From: an uncultured Clostridia bacterium
GTDB lineage: Bacteria; Bacillota; Clostridia; Christensenellales; CAG-314
Assembly (NCBI GenBank): GCA_937915515.1
Contig: CALGIK010000104.1
Coordinates: 1-14,386 of the forward strand
Direction: 5' to 3'
Length of the DNA stretch: 14,386 nucleotides
Positions 6,922 to 14,386 of this stretch are shown in pieces; the first letter of the stretch is position 1, and every line of letters begins with the position of its first letter. Both the position numbers and the translations under genes were made by a program. The notes beneath the pieces are model-generated. The model saw only the letters and a list, made by a program, of their open reading frames with translations. It made no database searches and was not told the origin of the DNA.

Positions 6922-7193
6922 CACCGACGGTAAAAGGAGAATAAAGCGCATCAAAAAACAGCTTTATATGCGAATCTAGGGTACAAGCATAGAGCGCCGA
7001 CGAATGAGATATACTGGAAAGGAATATGGGCATTATAAGGGGGCTACACAATTGTCGGTAAAACAATAAAAACGCCATATCGATTATTGAATTGAAAGCC
7101 CGTAAAGGCTTTATGCTAAAATCGCCGGCAAAAACAATATAAAGCTTTATTAATTTTAAAAGGCATTGCCTAAGAAAGGGGGCAAATCAACTG
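6922..7193. other. Non-coding stretch between xre and the palindrome axis (first arm)
   Basis: With its mirror copy this makes a 544-base gene-free region (6922-7465). All frames are broken; I see no gene longer than about 45 codons. It contains an orphan ribosome-site-like AAAGGAG (6933-6939) with no start codon at a usable distance, an ATAAAGC/GCTTTAT hairpin (6941-6947 with 6961-6967), and an AAAGCC/GGCTTT hairpin (7095-7100 with 7107-7112). Neither hairpin is followed by a T-run, so neither is a good terminator. The less AT-rich, uneven composition suggests decayed or repeat-derived DNA, but no terminal repeats or transposase are visible. Confidence 0.6.
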
Positions 7194-7217
7194 CAGTTGA
7201 TTTGCCCCCTTTCTTAG
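7170..7217. repeat. Fold point of the palindrome
   Basis: The axis falls between 7193 and 7194 in CAACTGCAGTTG, flanked by G-rich (AAAGGGGGC, 7176-7184) and matching C-rich (GCCCCCTTT, 7203-7211) tracts. There is no unpaired spacer, so a single strand would fold with at most a few bases of loop. A short natural palindrome here could have seeded a fold-back, but within a perfect repeat it cannot be told apart from the arms. Confidence 0.8.
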
Positions 7218-7465
7218 GCAATGCCTTTTAAAATTAATAAAGCTTTATATTGTTTTTGCCGGCGATTTTAGCATAAAGCCTTTACGGGCTTTCAATTCAA
7301 TAATCGATATGGCGTTTTTATTGTTTTACCGACAATTGTGTAGCCCCCTTATAATGCCCATATTCCTTTCCAGTATATCTCATTCGTCGGCGCTCTATGC
7401 TTGTACCCTAGATTCGCATATAAAGCTGTTTTTTGATGCGCTTTATTCTCCTTTTACCGTCGGTG
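7194..7465. other. Non-coding stretch between the palindrome axis and xre (second arm)
   Basis: Mirror of 6922-7193. The same hairpins appear at 7275-7292 and 7420-7446, and the orphan ribosome-site-like sequence is on the minus strand at 7448-7454. Nothing is present here that is absent from the first arm. Confidence 0.6.
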
Positions 7466-8059
7466 TTAAATTTTTGGAAATTTTTTGAGACGCTTTATCA
7501 GCAAAAACCATAATAGCGTCAATATTTGTAAAGGGATGCCGATAAAAAACAACAGCCAAATGTTGTCCACGGCAAAACTTAAATAAAGTGACAATATTAT
7601 TCCCCAAAAAATTAATGATGCTAACAAGCATGAAACTAAGTTGCGCTTTAAGATAAGATTAAAAATTAACAAAACAATTGCCGAAGCAGGCACAGCATAT
7701 ACAAAAGCCAACCAGGTTTTTGACAAAGAAGGAACAAATATGCCTAAAAGAACATAGCATAAAACCGCTGCCAGCCAAACTAACCCTGACGCTAACAAAG
7801 AAATAATATCCTTATTGCCTTTTGCAAAAATTCTCTTGGGAGTTTTGTCGCTTATTAGATTGTTGACGGTAACTCCATAAAGCTGTGACAGCTGACAAAG
7901 AATAAAAATATCAGGTACGCCTTCGCCCCTCTCCCATTTTGATATGGATTTATCCGAATAATTAAGTTTTTCGGCAAGCTCCAGTTGCGTGAGTTTAGCT
8001 CTTGTTCGGTAAAACAAAAGGTTACGGGCAATGGATTCTTTAAGCTTTTCTTCTTCCAT
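7466..8059 (-). CDS. XRE-family membrane-tethered regulator (mirror copy)
   Basis: Identical in sequence to the 197-residue protein at 6328-6921: N-terminal Cro/C1-type helix-turn-helix and four predicted membrane helices. The two copies point toward each other across the axis, their stops separated by the 544-base gene-free region. Identity extends through both flanks, so this is not a local tandem paralogue but part of the whole-window repeat. The putative leaderless start is at 8059-8057. Confidence 0.88.
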   Translation of the reverse strand: MEEEKLKESIARNLLFYRTRAKLTQLELAEKLNYSDKSISKWERGEGVPDIFILCQLSQLYGVTVNNLISDKTPKRIFAKGNKDIISLLASGLVWLAAVLCYVLLGIFVPSLSKTWLAFVYAVPASAIVLLIFNLILKRNLVSCLLASLIFWGIILSLYLSFAVDNIWLLFFIGIPLQILTLLWFLLIKRLKKFPKI

Positions 8060-8065
8060 ATCTTT

Positions 8066-8094
8066 ATTTTAAGGTATTTCTGCAAAAAAATCAA
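8066..8094 (-). promoter_or_regulatory. Candidate xre promoter (mirror copy)
   Basis: TTGATT (8094-8089) and TAAAAT (8071-8066), 17-base spacer, ending six bases before the minus-strand ATG at 8059. Confidence 0.5.
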
Positions 8095-8118
8095 GTGTAT
8101 ATCAGTGCAAAACTACGC

Positions 8119-8133
8119 TCTACTCATAGTAGA
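8119..8133. promoter_or_regulatory. Short divergent-spacer dyad (mirror copy)
   Basis: TCTACTCATAGTAGA, the reverse complement of the dyad at 6254-6268, again midway between the xre and degV promoters. Confidence 0.35.
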
Positions 8134-8155
8134 ATTGATAAAAAAATCTCTATTT

Positions 8156-8183
8156 TTGACTGTTTTAACCGTTGAGTTAAAAT
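8156..8183 (+). promoter_or_regulatory. Candidate degV promoter with overlapping dyad (mirror copy)
   Basis: TTGACT (8156-8161), 16-base spacer, TAAAAT (8178-8183). The 20-base dyad occupies 8163-8182 and overlaps the -10 box. Confidence 0.5.
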
Positions 8184-8273
8184 TATCTACAATAGAATAA
8201 AAAATCGGCAGGTTTTTAATATAATAAAAGGGCATTAATATAAGATGCAAAAAATATTAAATGAGGTAAAACA

Positions 8274-9143
8274 ATGAGCTACGTAATTTACACAGATTCA
8301 TCCGCAAACTTAACAAACGAAATAATTGAGCAATACGGCATAAAAGTTATCCCCCTTGTGTTTCTGTCAGGCGGAAAGGAGTACTTAGGATTTGATAAGG
8401 ATAATCCGGTTGACCTTTTACCGTTTTATAAAATGTTAAGGAAAAAAGAGCTGATAACAACCTCTTGCGTCAACGATAACGATTTTGTCAATGCCTTTGG
8501 TCAGGATATTAAAGAGGGTAAAGATATTATATATTTAAGCATTTCGTCAAATTTAAGCGCCACTTACAGTAATGCGCTTAAAGCTGTCAGCTTACTTAAA
8601 AACGGTTATCCGCAAAGGAAAATAATAGCCGTCGACTCGTTAGGCGCATCTATGGGGCAAGGACTTATGGCTATGTATGCCGCTAAGATGCAAAAAGAGG
8701 GCAAAACGATAGATGAGACGGCAGATTGGCTCGAAAACAATAAGCTTAAACTTTGTCATTATTTTACTGTTGACAATCTGTTTTACTTGTTTAGGGGCGG
8801 CAGAGTAAAAGCGACGAGCTATCTTTTAGCAAACATCATAAACATAAAACCCATAATGCACGCCGATGACAACGGAAAACTGGTTGCCATAGGTAAAGTA
8901 GTAGGGCGCAATAAGTCGATTTCTGTCTTGGCGCAAAAAACTATTGAAAATATCGTTAACCCTAATGAACAAATAATTTGTATCGCTCATGGAGATTGTA
9001 TAGACGATGCAATGTCTCTGAGAGACAAAATTTTAAGCCAAATACAAGTAAAGGACTGCATAATAAATTATCTTGACCCTGTTATAGGAGCGCACAGCGG
9101 ACCGGATACTCTTGCAGTATTCTTTTTAGGAACAAAAAGATAA
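8274..9143 (+). CDS. DegV family fatty-acid-binding protein (mirror copy)
   Basis: Same 289-residue protein as at 5244-6113, with TDSSANL near the N-terminus, the SSNLSATY lipid-pocket stretch and the GAHSGPDT closing motif. GAGGT (8261-8265) supports the ATG at 8274. Transcription would end at the long hairpin beginning 18 bases after the stop codon. A second, perfectly identical degV adds no evidence of separate function. Confidence 0.93.
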   Translation: MSYVIYTDSSANLTNEIIEQYGIKVIPLVFLSGGKEYLGFDKDNPVDLLPFYKMLRKKELITTSCVNDNDFVNAFGQDIKEGKDIIYLSISSNLSATYSNALKAVSLLKNGYPQRKIIAVDSLGASMGQGLMAMYAAKMQKEGKTIDETADWLENNKLKLCHYFTVDNLFYLFRGGRVKATSYLLANIINIKPIMHADDNGKLVAIGKVVGRNKSISVLAQKTIENIVNPNEQIICIAHGDCIDDAMSLRDKILSQIQVKDCIINYLDPVIGAHSGPDTLAVFFLGTKR

Positions 9144-9161
9144 TTGTTTTAATAGTGTTTT

Positions 9162-9217
9162 ATAACCCTTACGGCAAATCTGAATTAACCTGCTTTTAAT
9201 TTTGCCGTAAGGGTTAT
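9162..9217 (+). terminator. Strong intrinsic terminator of degV (mirror copy)
   Basis: The 17-bp perfect stem pairs 9162-9178 with 9201-9217 and is followed by a T-run from 9218, reading in the degV direction. Confidence 0.88.
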
Positions 9218-9297
9218 TTTTTTTATTATATAAGTGATTTATAAAGGTAATATTCTTTCTCAATTGACAAATTAAGCGCTAAAATCTTTATTTAAGG

Positions 9298-10617
9298 TTA
9301 AATGACTTTAGTTAAGCTTGCTGCTGTAAAGGTTATTTCTATTTCCTGCGGCTGCCCCTTTCTTATAACGGAAAATATTATCCTGTCGCCCACATTGCAC
9401 ATTAATACGGTATCGACAACGTTAAAAGTGCGTTTTATTTGTATCGCATTTCCGTCATTAATTTTGACGCTGACCAAAACATCGTCAGGCATTAATATAC
9501 CGCTGGCTAAACTGCCCTCTGCAACCGATTGAATTTTAACTGTTTCCTCAATATGAGTGGTCAAAGTTACCGTATCAAAAACGGCTTTGCTGTTAGCTGA
9601 CATAATGGTAATACCCAAAAGACATTTGTTTAAGCTGCCGCTGTCAATTATTTTATCTGCTACTCTTACTGCCACAACGCTAGGTATCACATATCCCATA
9701 GCTTCCACGCTTTCGTCAACTACTTTTGCCGATACTATCCCTAAAAGATTTCCGTTTGCGTCAAACAATCCGCCGCCGCTGTTGCCAGCGTTTATACCCG
9801 TGTCAACCCGCATAACCCTAAACTCCAATTGAGTTAAGTTGTCAGCTCCCGTCATGGTTATATACTCGCTGTCGACGCTTAAAATCCCTTTTGTTACAGA
9901 TAAGCCTTCCGCCTCCGGATTGCCTGCTGCAAGGACGGTTTGACCTACAACTACGCTGTCGCTGTCGCCTATACCGGCGGCTAAAGCCGAGCTGTTTTGT
10001 AAAACGCTGCTGTTTTCCACCTTTAAAACGGCGATATCGTATGTCATACTTCCGCCCATATAAGAAGCGGTTATTGCGTATTCCTCATATTCCATACCGT
10101 AAAGAAAAACTCTTATCTTTTCGCCTATTCGATTAGTATTAGCATTGTATAACACGTGATAATTAGTAATAATATAAGCATCGCCGGTTAATTTATTAAG
10201 TTGATAAATTACGCCGCTGCCTGCCGCAGAATAAGCTGCTCCGCCAAATAATGGACCTGTCTTGTTATGAGTCACAGCAATGCTTACTACGGATAAAAGC
10301 GCCTTATTTGATGCATACTTGGTGTCCTCAAAGGTGTTAAAACTTAAATACTCCTTTAAAAAATCTAAAAAACTGCCTTCATAACCCTTTGCTCCCGCTT
10401 CCTGATAAATTTCCTCAATGGTTATTTTTGAAGCGCTTGTGCCGTCGCTGCCTTTTAGACTGTTTAACCATTGGCTTTGAGTGCCTTTAAACCCGTTTTC
10501 GACAGCTATGTCGTAAGCGGATTTGCCTTTTTCATAGGTGCAGGAAGCTAAACCAAATATAGCGAGCATTGCCACCAAAAACAAAATTGTAATTTTTGTA
10601 AGTTTACAGTATTTCAT
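9298..10617 (-). CDS. Lipoprotein HtrA/Deg-type serine protease with PDZ domain (mirror copy)
   Basis: Same 439-residue lipoprotein as at 3770-5089: lipobox Cys26, catalytic His154, Asp194 and Ser280, and a single C-terminal PDZ domain. Start codon ATG at 10617-10615 with AAAGGCGG at 10630-10623. It is convergent with the mirror degV and divergent from the mirror ridA, as in the first arm. Confidence 0.92.
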   Translation of the reverse strand: MKYCKLTKITILFLVAMLAIFGLASCTYEKGKSAYDIAVENGFKGTQSQWLNSLKGSDGTSASKITIEEIYQEAGAKGYEGSFLDFLKEYLSFNTFEDTKYASNKALLSVVSIAVTHNKTGPLFGGAAYSAAGSGVIYQLNKLTGDAYIITNYHVLYNANTNRIGEKIRVFLYGMEYEEYAITASYMGGSMTYDIAVLKVENSSVLQNSSALAAGIGDSDSVVVGQTVLAAGNPEAEGLSVTKGILSVDSEYITMTGADNLTQLEFRVMRVDTGINAGNSGGGLFDANGNLLGIVSAKVVDESVEAMGYVIPSVVAVRVADKIIDSGSLNKCLLGITIMSANSKAVFDTVTLTTHIEETVKIQSVAEGSLASGILMPDDVLVSVKINDGNAIQIKRTFNVVDTVLMCNVGDRIIFSVIRKGQPQEIEITFTAASLTKVI

Positions 10618-10731
10618 ATTTGCCGCCTTTTTTCTATTTTATATTATTTTAACCTATTTTAAATTAAAAACAAGAAGTTTTATTATTTTTCTTTAAAAAC
10701 CAAAATAAATGTTAGTTTTATTATATTGGAT

Positions 10732-10760
10732 TTGACATTATTATTGCTTATTGTTAGAAT
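10732..10760 (+). promoter_or_regulatory. Sigma-A-type promoter for ridA (mirror copy)
   Basis: TTGACA (10732-10737), 17-base spacer, TAGAAT (10755-10760), followed by AAAGGAG and the ATG at 10782. Confidence 0.8.
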
Positions 10761-10781
10761 ATTTGAATAAAGGAGATAACA

Positions 10782-11153
10782 ATGAAAATAATAAGCACTA
10801 ACAATGCACCCGGTGCAATCGGACCTTACAGTCAAGGTATGATTACAAATTCTCTGGTTATTACAAGCGGTCAGATACCTATCGACCCCCTTACAGGAAA
10901 CATCAAGGGCGACAATATAGAAGAACAAACAGAACAGTCTTGTTTAAACGTTGCGGCGGTTTTAAAAGCTGCAGGCAGCGACATAACAAAAACAATAAAA
11001 ACAACTTGTTTTTTGACTGATATGGCGGATTTTGCAAAATTTAACGAAGTATACGCAAAACATTTTACTTCTAAGCCTGCACGCAGCTGTGTAGCCGTAA
11101 AGCAATTGCCAAAGAGTGTTTTGGTTGAAATCGAAGCAATAGCAGAATTATAA
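10782..11153 (+). CDS. ridA: RidA family enamine/imine deaminase (mirror copy)
   Basis: Identical to the 123-residue protein at 3234-3605, with PGAIGPYSQG, Arg101 and the VEIEAIAE C-terminus intact. Ribosome site AAAGGAG lies at 10769-10775. It converges on the mirror deacetylase gene at the shared terminator. Confidence 0.95.
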   Translation: MKIISTNNAPGAIGPYSQGMITNSLVITSGQIPIDPLTGNIKGDNIEEQTEQSCLNVAAVLKAAGSDITKTIKTTCFLTDMADFAKFNEVYAKHFTSKPARSCVAVKQLPKSVLVEIEAIAEL

Positions 11154-11221
11154 TTTTTTTGTAAAGTATACGAATGATAGATATCAAATTTATATAAAAG
11201 AATATAAAGAAAAGATTTATT

Positions 11222-11253
11222 AAAAAAGCAAGCATAACTCTGCTTGTTTTTTT
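11222..11253. terminator. Bidirectional intrinsic terminator (mirror copy)
   Basis: CAAGCA (11229-11234) and TGCTTG (11241-11246) stem with A-run to the left and T-run to the right, between convergent ridA and deacetylase genes. Confidence 0.75.
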
Positions 11254-11254
11254 G

Positions 11255-12115
11255 TTAATAATACTTTTTAATTTTTAAAAGAATTTCGGTACTGCATAAT
11301 AGTCCGCTGCGGTTTATGCGTCTTAAATCAAAAAGAGATTTAGGTTCGCCCCATTTGATTTTTGTCACTCCTTCGTTGCAATTAAGGGTCATTTTGAAAC
11401 CTAATTTTGGCAGCAATTGCTGCCCTTCAACAGTATACTTGCCAAAGGGATATGCAAACACCGTAGGGATAACGCCGCATTGATTTGCCATTTTGCTTTG
11501 CATATGCATTATGTCATCGGTAAGTGTTTTGATATACTGAGCAGTTGTTTCCTCCGGCAGCTTGCTTATCCCAAACCGAGGTCTGTAATTGTGCATATTG
11601 TAGCTATGATTTCCTAATTCCATACATTCGTCTGTATTAAGGTTTCTTATTTCTGACCATGTCATATGCGAATAGTCGGGGTTAGACAAAGAGCCGCTAT
11701 AACTGCTATTATTGCTGAATACGCCTATAATATTGAACAGCGCTTTAGCTTGATATTTTTTTAACAGCGGATAAGCATAATAAATATTGTTGTAATGCCC
11801 GTCGTCAAAACAAATTAGTATCGGTTTTTTGGGCAGTTCGCCTTTTCCCTCTACAAAATCAATCATTTGACTTGGCAAAACAAAATTGAATCCCTGCGCC
11901 TTAAACATTTTTAAGTCGCTTTCTAACTGCTCCGGTGTTACAATATACATTCCGCTTTTGCCCTTTAAGACTTGATGGTACATAATGATAGGCATGGCAA
12001 TTTTGATATTCTCTTGTTTTAACTCGATATGACAAGGTGAAAAACCAATAAAAATGGGATAAGCCAACACCAACACAGCCAAGATTATCAGTAAAAAAGA
12101 ATGACGGTTTTTCAT
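11255..12115 (-). CDS. Membrane-anchored polysaccharide deacetylase (mirror copy)
   Basis: Same 286-residue NodB-homology enzyme as at 2272-3132, with FDDG at 103-106, His170/His175 and FAYPFGKY intact. The ATG at 12115-12113 again lacks a ribosome site. It is divergent from the mirror MscS operon. Confidence 0.9.
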   Translation of the reverse strand: MKNRHSFLLIILAVLVLAYPIFIGFSPCHIELKQENIKIAMPIIMYHQVLKGKSGMYIVTPEQLESDLKMFKAQGFNFVLPSQMIDFVEGKGELPKKPILICFDDGHYNNIYYAYPLLKKYQAKALFNIIGVFSNNSSYSGSLSNPDYSHMTWSEIRNLNTDECMELGNHSYNMHNYRPRFGISKLPEETTAQYIKTLTDDIMHMQSKMANQCGVIPTVFAYPFGKYTVEGQQLLPKLGFKMTLNCNEGVTKIKWGEPKSLFDLRRINRSGLLCSTEILLKIKKYY

Positions 12116-12163
12116 ATTTTTAGTTTGTAAAATCTTTATAATGTTATTCCCAAAACAGCGCTA

Positions 12164-12192
12164 TTGACAGCTTGAAGTTTTTATAATAAAAT
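12164..12192 (+). promoter_or_regulatory. Sigma-A-type promoter for the MscS operon (mirror copy)
   Basis: TTGACA (12164-12169), 17-base spacer, TAAAAT (12187-12192), then AGGAAGG and the ATG at 12221. Confidence 0.75.
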
Positions 12193-12220
12193 GTTAATAA
12201 TTAACTTAGGAAGGTAAAAA

Positions 12221-13171
12221 ATGCTTTTATTTGAGGAAACAGATTTTTTTGTACAGGTAATTGAGGGGATAAAAAACTTTTTTGTCGGCGACGGGTGGAA
12301 AAAAATGGTAATAGCTTTGGCTGTCGCTGTTTTGGGTGGGATTTTAGTCACTTTTGTATGTTGGCTTGTACGAAAAATTTTGTACCGGACGGCTATTGAT
12401 GTTGCTGCGATTACCTTTGTATCGGCGCTGCTTACCGTTGTTTTATGGATATTTTTAATTTTTGGCATTGCCGATATTGTCGGCATATCTACAAGCAGTC
12501 TTTTGGTGGCATTTTCTTCCGTTGCGTTAGCTGTCGGTTTAGCTTTAAAAGACAGCTTGGCAAATTTAGCAAACGGAATATTAATTATTGCCAACAAGCC
12601 CTTTAAACGCGGCGACCATGTGCAAGTCAACGGGATTGAAGGCATTGTGCAAAACATTAAGCTTATGACCCTTGAACTTATTTCTTTCGATAACAAATTG
12701 CTGATACTGCCAAACAGCGCAGTCACTACAAACAACGTCATTAATTTTAGTGCGTTGCCGACACGACGTTTAGAATGGAAATTTTTTGTAGCTTACAATA
12801 CGGATTTAAATTTAGTAGAAAAAATACTTAAGGAATTAATTAGCGGACAGGAGAAAATTTCGAAAAAGCCTGCTCCGATAATTTTTATGAGCGAACAAAA
12901 TCTTGACGGCGGCGTAACCTACATTGTAAGAGCATGGTCAAACACAGAAGACTACTGGGATATAAACAATCGTTTGCCCCGTTTGGTTTATGATGCCTTT
13001 AAGTCAAACAATATTATCATTCCCTTTAAACAATTGGATGTTCATTTTTTGGCATCGGGCGAAGGGCAAGTGTTTTCACCGCAAGGTGATAACAAAAACA
13101 ATAAAAAGCTATTATCAAAAATGAACAAAACTGATTTAGATGCGGCAAAGGACGCTGACAAAAATGCTTAA
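12221..13171 (+). CDS. MscS-family mechanosensitive channel (mirror copy)
   Basis: Identical to the 316-residue channel at 1216-2166, including the GLALKDSLANLANGI pore helix and the hydrophilic C-terminal tail. Its stop (13169-13171) overlaps the start of the next gene (13164) by eight bases in a different frame. Confidence 0.94.
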   Translation: MLLFEETDFFVQVIEGIKNFFVGDGWKKMVIALAVAVLGGILVTFVCWLVRKILYRTAIDVAAITFVSALLTVVLWIFLIFGIADIVGISTSSLLVAFSSVALAVGLALKDSLANLANGILIIANKPFKRGDHVQVNGIEGIVQNIKLMTLELISFDNKLLILPNSAVTTNNVINFSALPTRRLEWKFFVAYNTDLNLVEKILKELISGQEKISKKPAPIIFMSEQNLDGGVTYIVRAWSNTEDYWDINNRLPRLVYDAFKSNNIIIPFKQLDVHFLASGEGQVFSPQGDNKNNKKLLSKMNKTDLDAAKDADKNA

Positions 13172-14386
13172 AAAATCTTTGGTTATTGTTTTGTGCTTAT
13201 TTATTTTTTTATCGGCATATATGTCAATAAATTTGCCGCATGTTTTTGCGCAAACAGAAAGTTTCAAAGCAAAATTCAGCTTAGATACCGGCGTGGCATT
13301 GCTTAGTAAAGGAGATGTTAAACTCGAATTTCTTTATGAAAGCGGCACGTTTAACAGCGACAGTATTATTTGGGGGAGCGATGACACAGCGATAGCGTTC
13401 TTAAAAAATAACGACAAAAACAATAATACAGCTTGGTTTACGCCCAAAAAACAAGGCACTGCAAATTTATGGGCGGCGGCACAAACAAACGACGGTACTG
13501 CCCTTCAGGCAAGGATGCAGATAACAGTATTTGAAAAAGCGGAAACAATAGATATTATTGTGGACAAAGGCGGCAAAAACTTTCTTTCGCCCAGTAGCGA
13601 CGTTGTTTTAGAAGTCAATGTAAACGGCAAAAGCAACCTGTTAAACGACCTTGTAACGTGGAATATCACTGACAGCCAAGGCGATGTTGTTTTTACCGGC
13701 ATAACCGAAAATTTATCAAAAATAAAAATATCTAATTTAAAAAAGGGCAGTTACACGGCATATTGTTTGATAGGCGAAACAGAAAAGCAATTAACTTTCA
13801 GCGTTATTTCGCAAAGCATGCACCTTTTTTTGACGGTATTTTTGCCTTATCTAAGTCTGTTGTTGGTTTTAGGGGTAATTGCATTTGGTTTTATCAAAAA
13901 GCGCAAAAATCCCTTTGATAAATGCGAAATAAAAGCAGTAAAAATTCTTAACAAAATTGAAAAGACCTTAACAGATTCAAGCAAAAAAAGGTTTATGTAT
14001 AGAGGTTTTGACGCATTATTTTCGACAGGACACCTGCTCTTTTTAGCTGACGATTTAACAAACAGTATGTACGATATAAATTTAAATACCGTCACGCAAT
14101 GTCAATCGATATTAAATAAAACAAAGGAATTGTCCGATATCCTCAACGCTTTTTACCACAGCCAAAAACTGCTTTCCGAAAATCAGCAAACCAAGATATT
14201 GTCGGACTTAAAAGACGTCTTTTTGCCTGATTTAATTGCTTCGCTTAAAGAAGCTTCTGTTGCGTATGAACGAAATAAAAAAATAAATAAGCCTGACGAA
14301 CGACTTTTTAACGTAAAAACTTATAATAAAAACGGACAAAAAAACAACTTAAATTATCTTTACGAAAAATTTGATTTAAACGATAA
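13164..14386 (+). CDS. Ig-like, single-pass membrane-anchored surface protein (3'-truncated, mirror copy)
   Basis: Same open frame as at 1-1223: 407 codons plus two bases, no stop before the window end. The signal peptide is encoded at about 13164-13250, the membrane helix at about 13821-13895, and the cytoplasmic tail from there to the edge. The last complete codon is Asp407, followed by two A residues, so the window gives no information on whether a stop comes next. The start is chosen because it yields the signal peptide and overlaps the MscS stop; Met20 would lose the signal sequence. Confidence 0.8.
   Translation, partial: MLKKSLVIVLCLFIFLSAYMSINLPHVFAQTESFKAKFSLDTGVALLSKGDVKLEFLYESGTFNSDSIIWGSDDTAIAFLKNNDKNNNTAWFTPKKQGTANLWAAAQTNDGTALQARMQITVFEKAETIDIIVDKGGKNFLSPSSDVVLEVNVNGKSNLLNDLVTWNITDSQGDVVFTGITENLSKIKISNLKKGSYTAYCLIGETEKQLTFSVISQSMHLFLTVFLPYLSLLLVLGVIAFGFIKKRKNPFDKCEIKAVKILNKIEKTLTDSSKKRFMYRGFDALFSTGHLLFLADDLTNSMYDINLNTVTQCQSILNKTKELSDILNAFYHSQKLLSENQQTKILSDLKDVFLPDLIASLKEASVAYERNKKINKPDERLFNVKTYNKNGQKNNLNYLYEKFDLND

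Larger units (their letters stand above)
1..14386. repeat. Window-wide perfect inverted repeat (two 7193-base arms, no spacer)
   Basis: Every gene, spacer, promoter and hairpin in 1-7193 recurs reverse-complemented in 7194-14386 at position 14387-i. The axis lies in CAACTGCAGTTG (7188-7199). I compared the ends, the spacers near 541-684 and 3133-3233, and all gene boundaries, and saw no difference. The arms have no non-repeated loop, and both ends cut the same gene at the same base. Absence of any divergence, including in non-coding DNA, argues for a technical fold-back or an extremely recent event. All genes below are therefore listed twice but probably exist once. Confidence 0.98.

Noticed and set aside
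7354..7488. 44-codon open frame on the plus strand (mirror on the minus strand at 6899-7033)
   Set aside because: No ribosome site, overlaps the 3' end of xre antisense, and unremarkable composition. It could be repeat-derived, but I cannot support it as a gene.
6328..8059. Two convergent xre genes read as a paralogous pair or toxin-antitoxin-like module
   Set aside because: They are identical and part of the whole-window repeat; no small toxin gene accompanies either copy.
1..14386. Composite transposon or insertion-sequence inverted repeats
   Set aside because: The arms contain only housekeeping genes, meet without a spacer, and no transposase, integrase or target duplication is visible.
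1..14386. Linear replicon dimer with hairpin telomere
   Set aside because: Not excluded, but no protelomerase, replication or partition gene is present and the gene content looks chromosomal, so it is kept only as an alternative in the palindrome finding.

Overview
The window is one perfect inverted repeat. Base i is complementary to base 14387-i from the first base to the last, with the axis between 7193 and 7194 inside a CTGCAG. Unique content is therefore about 7.2 kb, present once as bases 1-7193 and again, reverse-complemented, as 7194-14386. I found no mismatch in any gene or spacer I compared. Both ends stop at the same codon of the same unfinished gene. The simplest reading is a fold-back artifact of sequencing or assembly (a read-through hairpin, a chimera, or a contig joined to its own reverse complement), so gene copy number should be counted as one. 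A real inverted duplication or a hairpin-ended replicon is possible but not supported by the gene content.

The DNA is AT-rich, with Shine-Dalgarno sites of the AGGAGG type, TTGACA/TAAAAT promoters, a lipobox lipoprotein and DegV, RidA and XRE families. This suggests a low-GC Gram-positive bacterium (Bacillota, Clostridia-like), probably uncultured. Nothing points to a phage or plasmid.

Layout of one arm, from the outer end to the axis (first-arm coordinates): (1) a 3'-truncated gene on the minus strand for a secreted, membrane-anchored protein with Ig-like domains; (2) an MscS-type mechanosensitive channel, also minus, overlapping gene 1 by 8 bases and transcribed with it from a good promoter; (3) a divergent membrane-anchored polysaccharide deacetylase (plus); (4) a convergent RidA protein (minus) sharing a bidirectional terminator with gene 3; (5) a lipoprotein HtrA/Deg-type serine protease with a PDZ domain (plus); (6) a convergent DegV fatty-acid-binding protein (minus) with a strong hairpin terminator; (7) a divergent XRE-type regulator with four membrane segments (plus); (8) about 270 bases of non-coding DNA up to the axis. 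The second arm repeats this in mirror order.

Most of the set is cell-envelope housekeeping: osmotic release, wall-glycan editing, extracytoplasmic protein quality control and fatty-acid uptake. The degV-xre divergent spacer carries two dyads and may be a small regulatory unit. I see no defence system, CRISPR array, transposase, rRNA or tRNA. The features most worth attention are the whole-window palindrome, the Ig-like membrane protein gene that runs off both ends, and the apparently leaderless xre gene.
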